Shown: piece after piece, positions 34,629-39,580 of the stretch
Layout: each line of letters starts with the position of its first letter
Position numbering within the stretch: the first letter of the stretch is position 1
Assembly: GCF_012911935.1 (NCBI RefSeq)
Contig: NZ_JAAXLA010000068.1
Coordinates: 1-39,580, forward strand
Length of the DNA: 39,580 nt
Direction of reading: 5' to 3'
Source of the DNA: Pseudonocardia acidicola
Lineage (GTDB): Bacteria > Actinomycetota > Actinomycetes > Mycobacteriales > Pseudonocardiaceae
Notes under the pieces: model-generated
The model's database searches: none
The model's input: the letters and a program-made list of their open reading frames with translations, nothing else
Told to the model about the DNA's origin: nothing
Translations under genes and position numbers: made by a program

Positions 34629-34659
34629 GGTTGCCCGGCTTTACCCCGCCAGGGCAACC
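34629..34659. promoter_or_regulatory. Hairpin and AT-rich stretch in the synthetase upstream region
   Basis: GGTTGCCC (34629-34636) pairs with GGGCAACC (34652-34659) across a 15-base loop. Downstream, GGTATTTATTTCC (about 34720-34740) is AT-rich for this genome and may hold the promoter. No gene is convincing in 34312-34893. Confidence 0.35.
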
Positions 34660-34893
34660 GCCGGCCCGGGACGGGGAGTCCGGGTCAGGTCCGGACCCCG
34701 GTCCTGGAAGCCTGTCGGCTGGGGTATTTATTTCCTCGGGGAAAGTCTCTGCTTTACTTCCACGGCCGACCGGAGCATGACGAATTCAGTGATCGGACCT
34801 CTGGCGTGAGCTCTTCGGGGCATTGCGTAATCTGTTCGGCCCTGAACGGATCTTCCTCCGACTCCTGTCCGAATCGTCCTCCCTGGGAGCACT

Positions 34894-37800
34894 GTGCCAC
34901 TTCGTCCCGGAATTGTTGGAGCGGACAATGGGCATGGAATGGCGGGTCCAGGACATTCCGTCCCGAGTCACGAAAACCCCGTCGTGATCGGTCCTGACGC
35001 CGCGGTCTTCCCGGCCGTGCCGCCACTGCAGGCGCGCAGCTTGCTCGACGTTCTGGACGCCACGACATGGGCCTGTCCGGGCGCCGCGGCGCTTGATGAC
35101 GGGCGCGTCGTGCTTGACTACCTGGGCCTGCGCAACGAAGTGCGGCTGCTCGGCCGACGACTGCGGGACGCCGGCATCGGTGTCGGAGACCGGGTCGGCA
35201 TCCGGGTGCCCTCCGGGACAGCGGATCTCTACCTGTGCATCCTCGCGGTGCTCTCCGCCGGGGCGGCATATGTACCTGTCGACGTCGACGACCCGGACGA
35301 GCGCGCCGAGCTCGTGTGGTCCGAAGCGGGCGTCTGTGCGGTGTTCGGAGCGGGCCGCTCCCTCACACTGCGCCCCGGTCGCCGGCCCCAGGGCCGGTTC
35401 CGTCCGACCACACCGGACGACGACGCATGGATCATCTTCACCTCGGGCTCGACCGGTACCCCCAAGGGCGTCGCGGTCACCCACCGCTCCGCCGCGGCGT
35501 TCGTCGATGCGGAGGCGCGGCTGTTCCTGCGCGGCCGTCCCCTCGGCCCGGGTGATCGGGTGCTGGCCGGGCTGTCGGTCGCGTTCGATGCCTCCTGCGA
35601 GGAGATGTGGCTGGCCTGGCGGCACGGTGCCTGCCTGGTTCCCGCCCCCCGGGCGGTGGTCAAGGCCGGACCCGAGCTGGGCGACTGGCTCGTCCAGCGG
35701 GGCATCACGGTGGTCTCGACGGTGCCCACGCTGGTCGCGCTCTGGCCGACCAGCGCACTGGACCGGGTCCGGCTGCTGATCCTCGGCGGCGAGGCCTGCC
35801 CGAACGAACTGGCCACCCGCTTGGCCGACGGCCGCCGTGAGGTGTGGAACACCTACGGGCCCACCGAGGCCACGGTGGTGACGACCGCCGCGTTGATGAC
35901 CGGCCGCGACGAGGTCCGGATCGGCCTGCCGCTCGCCGGCTGGACCGCAACGGTGGTCGACACCCGCGGCGACCCGGTTCGCTGGGGCGAGACCGGGGAG
36001 CTCGTGATCGGCGGCGTCGGTCTCGGCCGCTACCTGGACCCGGCCAAGGATGCGGAGAAGTACGCCCCGCTGCCGTCGCTGGGCTGGGCGCGTGCCTACC
36101 GCAGCGGCGACCTCGTGCGCGCCGACCCGCGGGGCCTGGTCTTCGCCGGGCGGGCCGACGAACAGGTGAAGCTCTCGGGCCGTCGCATCGAGCTGGGGGA
36201 GGTCGACGCGGCCCTGCAGGCGCTACCCGGCGTCGCTGCCGGGGCGGCCGCGGTGCGCACCACGCCGGCCGGCACCCAGCTGCTGGTCGGCTACGTGGTG
36301 CCCGCCGGACCGGCGTTCGACCAGCGCCGGGCGGAGGCGCTGCTGCGGGAGCGGCTGCCGGCGGCGATCGTGCCCCGGCTGGCCGTCGTCGACGCGCTAC
36401 CCACCAAGACCTCGGGAAAGGTCGATCGGGCGGCGTTGCCCTGGCCACTGCCGTCGACCGGTGATGACGCAGGCGCGGCTGGGCTGACGGGGACCGCGGG
36501 CTGGCTGGCGCGGCAATGGAGCGAGCTGCTCGGCGTCCCGGTCCGCGGCCCCGACTCCGACTTCTTCGCCGACGGCGGGTCGAGCCTGGCCGCGGCGAAG
36601 CTGGTGTCGGTGCTGCGCGGCCGGTTCCCCGGCACCTCGGTCGCCGACGTCTACCGGCGCCCGACGCTCGCGGCGCTCGCCGCACGGCTGGACGAACTGG
36701 GCGAAGGCGGAGCCGGCCGACGGCAGGTCCGGCCCGTGCCCAGATCGACCGCGCTGGTCCAATCGATCATCCTGCTCGTCCTGTTCACGATCACCGGATT
36801 GCGCTGGATCACCGGGCTCGCGCTGGTGAGCAACCTGATCGGCCTGGTGAGGCCCGCGCCCTGGGCGCCGTACACCTCCTGGTGGTTCGTCGGCATCGCC
36901 GGAGCCCTCCTGCTCACACCACCCGGGCGGTTGGTGATCACCGTCGCCGGGGTGCGCGCGCTGTGCCGCGGGCTCCGGGCGGGCAGCCATCCCCGCGGCG
37001 GGGGCACGCACCTACGGCTGTGGACCGCCGAGCGCGTGGCCGCCGTCTTCGGCATGGCCTCGCTCACCGGGACGCCGTGGGCCGCCCGGTATGCCCGGGC
37101 ACTGGGCTGTCGGGTCGGCCGGAACGTCGCGCTGCACGCCCTTCCGCCGGTCACCGGGCTCGCGGTGTTCGGCGACGGCGCGACCGTCGAGTCGGAGGCC
37201 GATGTCGCGGGCTGGTGGCTCGACGGCGACCTGCTGCACCTCGGTGAGATCAGCATCGGGCCGGACGCACGTGTCGGCACCCGCAGCACGCTGCTGCCAG
37301 GTGTGACGGTCGGGGCGGGCGCTGAAATCGGTCCCGGCTCGGGTGTCGGCCTGGACGTTCCCGCCGGGGAGCGCTGGGTCGGCTCGCCGGCCCGACACGT
37401 GGGCCACGCGGGCGCCTCCTGGCCACCCCCACGTCCCGAGCGTTCCCGGCGATGGGACGCCGCCTACGCCGTCTCGCTGTTCGGCCTCGGGTTGCTCCCG
37501 GTGCTGGCCGCTGCACCCGCCGGCCTGCTCACCTACCTGCTGGCGCGCAACGTCACGACACTGGCCCGAGGCGCCCTGGTCCTGCTGGTCAGCGCCCCGC
37601 TGAGCGCGCTGCTGTCCTTCGTGAGTTACGCGCTGCTGGTGGCGGTGATCGTGCGGCTGGCCGGGCTCGCGGTGACCGAGGGCGACCATCCGGCCGACGG
37701 CCGGGTCGGCTGGTGCGTGTGGCTGATCGAGCGGCTCGTCGGCGGTGCGCGGAGCACGCTGTTCCCGCTGTACGCGAGCCTGCTCACGCCCTCCTGGCTG

Positions 37801-38961
37801 CGGCTGCTCGGCGCCCGGGTCGGCCGGCGGGTCGAGGCGTCCACCGCCATTGGATTGCCGGGCCTGATGACCGTCGGGGACGGCGGTTTCCTCGCCGACG
37901 ACAGCATGCTGGCGCACCACGAGCTGCGCGGCGGCTGGCTACGAGTCGGGCGGTCGGAGGTGGGCACCCGGGCGTTCATCGGCAACTCCGGCATCGTCGG
38001 CCCCGGTCGTGCCGTCCCGGACGGGTCACTGGTCGGGGTGCTCTCGGAGATCCCGGCGGGCGCGGCAGCCGGGTCGTCGTGGCTGGGCCGGCCCGCCATC
38101 GAGCTGCCGAGGACCGCCGACGCCGTCGACCTCGCCCGCACCTACGCCCCGCCTCGCCGGCTGGTCGTGGCACGGGCCGCGGTCGAGATGCTGCGGCTGG
38201 TGCCCGTCACCCTGACCCTGCTGCTCGCCGAGTCGGTGGTGGGGGCCTTCGACGAGGCCGACGCCGTCATGGGGACGGCGGCGACCGTGGGGATCAGCGG
38301 CGTGCTGCTGATCGCCGCCGGGGTGCTGGCATGTCTGGTGACCAGCGTCGCGAAATGGCTCCTGCTGGGTCGAATCCGGGTGAGCGAGCATCCGCTGTGG
38401 AGCTCCTTCGTGTGGCGCAACGAGCTCGTCGACAGCTTCGTCGAGGAGCTCGCGGTCCCATGGCTGGCCGGCGCGTCGCTCGGGACCCCGCTGCTCCCCG
38501 CCTGGCTGCGGACGATGGGGACCCGTGTCGGCCGGGGGGTGTGGCTCGAGACCTACTGGCTCCCGGAGTACGACCTGATCTCGTTCGGGGACGGCGTGAC
38601 CGTCAACCGCGGGTGCGTCGTGCAGACCCACCTGTTCCACGACCGCCTGATGCGGCTGGATCGCGTCCATCTGGCCGACGGGGCCACTCTCGGCCCGCAC
38701 AGCATCACGCTGCCCGGCTCAGAGGTCGGGGCGATGACGACCATCGGTCCCTCGTCGTTGGTGATGCGCGGCGAGAGCGTGCCCGCCGGCACCCGATGGC
38801 TGGGCAACCCGATAGCGGCGTGGTCGACGACCGCGACACGATCGGGCGGAAGACGATCCCCGGCCGGCCCGCAGCAGGGAGCCGCGAGGTGCCGCGCGCG
38901 CACGACCGGGCACGAGGCACCTCGCCCGGCCTCGTCGTACGCCCCCGCTCCGCGGCTCTGA
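34894..38961 (+). CDS. Pls-like peptide synthetase: A-T-membrane with three left-handed beta-helix domains
   Basis: 1355 residues. Adenylation domain (about 30-530) with FTSGSTGTPKG, FDAS, NTYGPTEATV, YRSGDLV and TSGKVDR; carrier domain with phosphopantetheine Ser564 in DGGSSL. Then come three pairs of membrane helices (about 620-690, 856-922, 1097-1158), each followed by a hexapeptide left-handed beta-helix domain (about 742-836, 974-1072, 1208-1309). This six-helix, three-repeat layout is that of epsilon-poly-L-lysine synthetase Pls (about 1319 residues). No classical condensation HHxxxDG was seen. Specificity residues read by hand are D-A-E-S-I-G-T-V-V-K, close to lysine codes. It probably makes a secreted basic isopeptide chain. 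GTG start after GGGAGCACT. Confidence 0.9.
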   Translation: MPLRPGIVGADNGHGMAGPGHSVPSHENPVVIGPDAAVFPAVPPLQARSLLDVLDATTWACPGAAALDDGRVVLDYLGLRNEVRLLGRRLRDAGIGVGDRVGIRVPSGTADLYLCILAVLSAGAAYVPVDVDDPDERAELVWSEAGVCAVFGAGRSLTLRPGRRPQGRFRPTTPDDDAWIIFTSGSTGTPKGVAVTHRSAAAFVDAEARLFLRGRPLGPGDRVLAGLSVAFDASCEEMWLAWRHGACLVPAPRAVVKAGPELGDWLVQRGITVVSTVPTLVALWPTSALDRVRLLILGGEACPNELATRLADGRREVWNTYGPTEATVVTTAALMTGRDEVRIGLPLAGWTATVVDTRGDPVRWGETGELVIGGVGLGRYLDPAKDAEKYAPLPSLGWARAYRSGDLVRADPRGLVFAGRADEQVKLSGRRIELGEVDAALQALPGVAAGAAAVRTTPAGTQLLVGYVVPAGPAFDQRRAEALLRERLPAAIVPRLAVVDALPTKTSGKVDRAALPWPLPSTGDDAGAAGLTGTAGWLARQWSELLGVPVRGPDSDFFADGGSSLAAAKLVSVLRGRFPGTSVADVYRRPTLAALAARLDELGEGGAGRRQVRPVPRSTALVQSIILLVLFTITGLRWITGLALVSNLIGLVRPAPWAPYTSWWFVGIAGALLLTPPGRLVITVAGVRALCRGLRAGSHPRGGGTHLRLWTAERVAAVFGMASLTGTPWAARYARALGCRVGRNVALHALPPVTGLAVFGDGATVESEADVAGWWLDGDLLHLGEISIGPDARVGTRSTLLPGVTVGAGAEIGPGSGVGLDVPAGERWVGSPARHVGHAGASWPPPRPERSRRWDAAYAVSLFGLGLLPVLAAAPAGLLTYLLARNVTTLARGALVLLVSAPLSALLSFVSYALLVAVIVRLAGLAVTEGDHPADGRVGWCVWLIERLVGGARSTLFPLYASLLTPSWLRLLGARVGRRVEASTAIGLPGLMTVGDGGFLADDSMLAHHELRGGWLRVGRSEVGTRAFIGNSGIVGPGRAVPDGSLVGVLSEIPAGAAAGSSWLGRPAIELPRTADAVDLARTYAPPRRLVVARAAVEMLRLVPVTLTLLLAESVVGAFDEADAVMGTAATVGISGVLLIAAGVLACLVTSVAKWLLLGRIRVSEHPLWSSFVWRNELVDSFVEELAVPWLAGASLGTPLLPAWLRTMGTRVGRGVWLETYWLPEYDLISFGDGVTVNRGCVVQTHLFHDRLMRLDRVHLADGATLGPHSITLPGSEVGAMTTIGPSSLVMRGESVPAGTRWLGNPIAAWSTTATRSGGRRSPAGPQQGAARCRARTTGHEAPRPASSYAPAPRL

Positions 38962-39301
38962 ACCGTGGCCGTGGACACACCTCGGCGCGCAGACGCGGAC
39001 GCCGGGGCGCGTGCGGCCACGGACCGCCGGGTCGTCCACGCGTCCTGCTCCGCGCCGCGAACGCGCAGGTAGAGGTGCCGGGACAAGTGGTCACCGGCCG
39101 GCGCGGTGCCGCCGAATCCGGGATCGGCGCAGCGAAGAAGCACTGCGACCGCGACCGCTCATTCCGGTCCGACCGGCCCCGAATGGGCGCCGAAACCCTC
39201 GAAAACCGCCACTCGCGGCCCCGCTACGGGGCTCCACGGCCGCATCTGCGGCCCGTTATGGGGTCGTTCTAGCAGGTCAGCGCATGTGCAGGGGGGCCGA
39301 T
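38962..39301. other. Intergenic region between the synthetase and the rRNA promoter
   Basis: No gene seen. A perfect hairpin GGCCGCA-TC-TGCGGCC (39238-39253), just after a CCCCG-CTA-CGGGG stem, probably insulates the rRNA operon from upstream transcription. Confidence 0.5.
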
Positions 39302-39331
39302 TTGACTCGCCTTCGAGGCGTCGCGTAACTT
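39302..39331 (+). promoter_or_regulatory. Housekeeping promoter of the rRNA operon
   Basis: TTGACT (39302-39307) and TAACTT (39326-39331) form near-consensus -35 and -10 boxes separated by 18 bases. The spacer contains CGCCTTCGAGGCG, a small inverted repeat. Position about 180 bases before the rRNA-leader motif fits an rrn promoter. Confidence 0.6.
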
Positions 39332-39510
39332 TCTCCTCGTCAGCGAGACGCCGGACAGAACGGGCCCTGGGGCCCGGTCAACAGGCCCGCTGACCACCCC
39401 CCGCAGTACCCCCCGGGAACCGGCAGGTTTCAGTGGGTGTACAGTGGGAAAAGAACGGAAACACAGCCCCGGCTCGGTCCGCGAGGATCGTCATGGTGTG
39501 CGGGTGTCTT

Positions 39511-39529
39511 TTGAGAACTCAACAGTGTG
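39511..39529 (+). promoter_or_regulatory. rRNA operon leader motif
   Basis: TTGAGAACTCAACAGTGTG is the conserved leader segment found shortly upstream of 16S rRNA in actinobacteria; it belongs to the antitermination/processing region. The 16S gene itself lies to the right of the window. Confidence 0.75.
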
Positions 39530-39580
39530 TCGAGCTTGTTTATGAATTGGTTTTTGTGCCAGTTTGTTGTGCGCGTGCTG

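Noticed and set aside
34337..34657. 106-codon leftward ORF between the HTH and synthetase genes
   Set aside because: Arg/Pro/Ser low-complexity composition and no ribosome site; the region reads better as a control region.
39440..39580. 16S rRNA gene
   Set aside because: Only the leader motif is present; the 16S 5' end is not reached before the window ends.

Overview
This is a high-GC (roughly 70% or more) actinobacterial chromosome segment, most like Pseudonocardia or a near relative. The reasons are the strong third-position GC bias, frequent GTG starts with GGAGG-type ribosome sites, actinobacterial families (a degenerate GAF/Fis activator, KimA-type permease with OB fold, TIGR03943 protein, Pls-like peptide synthetase) and an rRNA-leader motif (TTGAGAACTCAACAGTGTG, 39511-39529) at the right edge. 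I see no insertion sequence, prophage, tRNA or CRISPR array.

Layout. 1-1600: a cut-off YeeE/YedE sulfur transporter coupled to a small Cys-containing protein, then a blue-copper lipoprotein. 1.8-3.0 kb: a class I/II aminotransferase. 3.1-8.0 kb: a ketone-degradation-like unit of Baeyer-Villiger monooxygenase, GAF/Fis activator and a divergent alpha/beta hydrolase, with similar TGTCCCAG-type inverted repeats in both control regions. 8.2-13.3 kb: class A beta-lactamase, GlnA1-type glutamine synthetase and a KimA-like potassium permease fused to an OB fold. 13.9-17.0 kb: a secreted beta-propeller protein and an ArsP/YraQ permease with its TIGR03943 partner. 17.4-23.4 kb: a tightly coupled exopolysaccharide operon whose central 1198-residue protein joins a NodB-type deacetylase, a family 2 synthase and an acyltransferase; a GH18-like lipoprotein, a single-pass Pro-rich protein and a barrel-fold lipoprotein flank it.

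24.4-31.0 kb: an uptake-and-cleavage module, with ABC ATPase, permease and binding lipoprotein and an isocitrate lyase/PEP mutase-family lyase on one strand and a divergent CitA/DcuS-type two-component system. 31.0-34.3 kb: a G1-type glutamic endopeptidase, an SDR, an FNT-family channel and an orphan PucR-type HTH protein. 34.9-39.0 kb: a 1355-residue adenylation-thiolation-membrane protein with three tandem left-handed beta-helix domains. This is the architecture of the poly-epsilon-lysine synthetase Pls, and the hand-read specificity residues resemble lysine codes. The window ends in the promoter and leader of an rRNA operon.

The strongest leads are the Pls-like synthetase, the three-activity polysaccharide fusion, the KimA-OB fusion and the lyase/ABC/two-component module. 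Most start sites were chosen by ribosome-binding sequence and are inferences.
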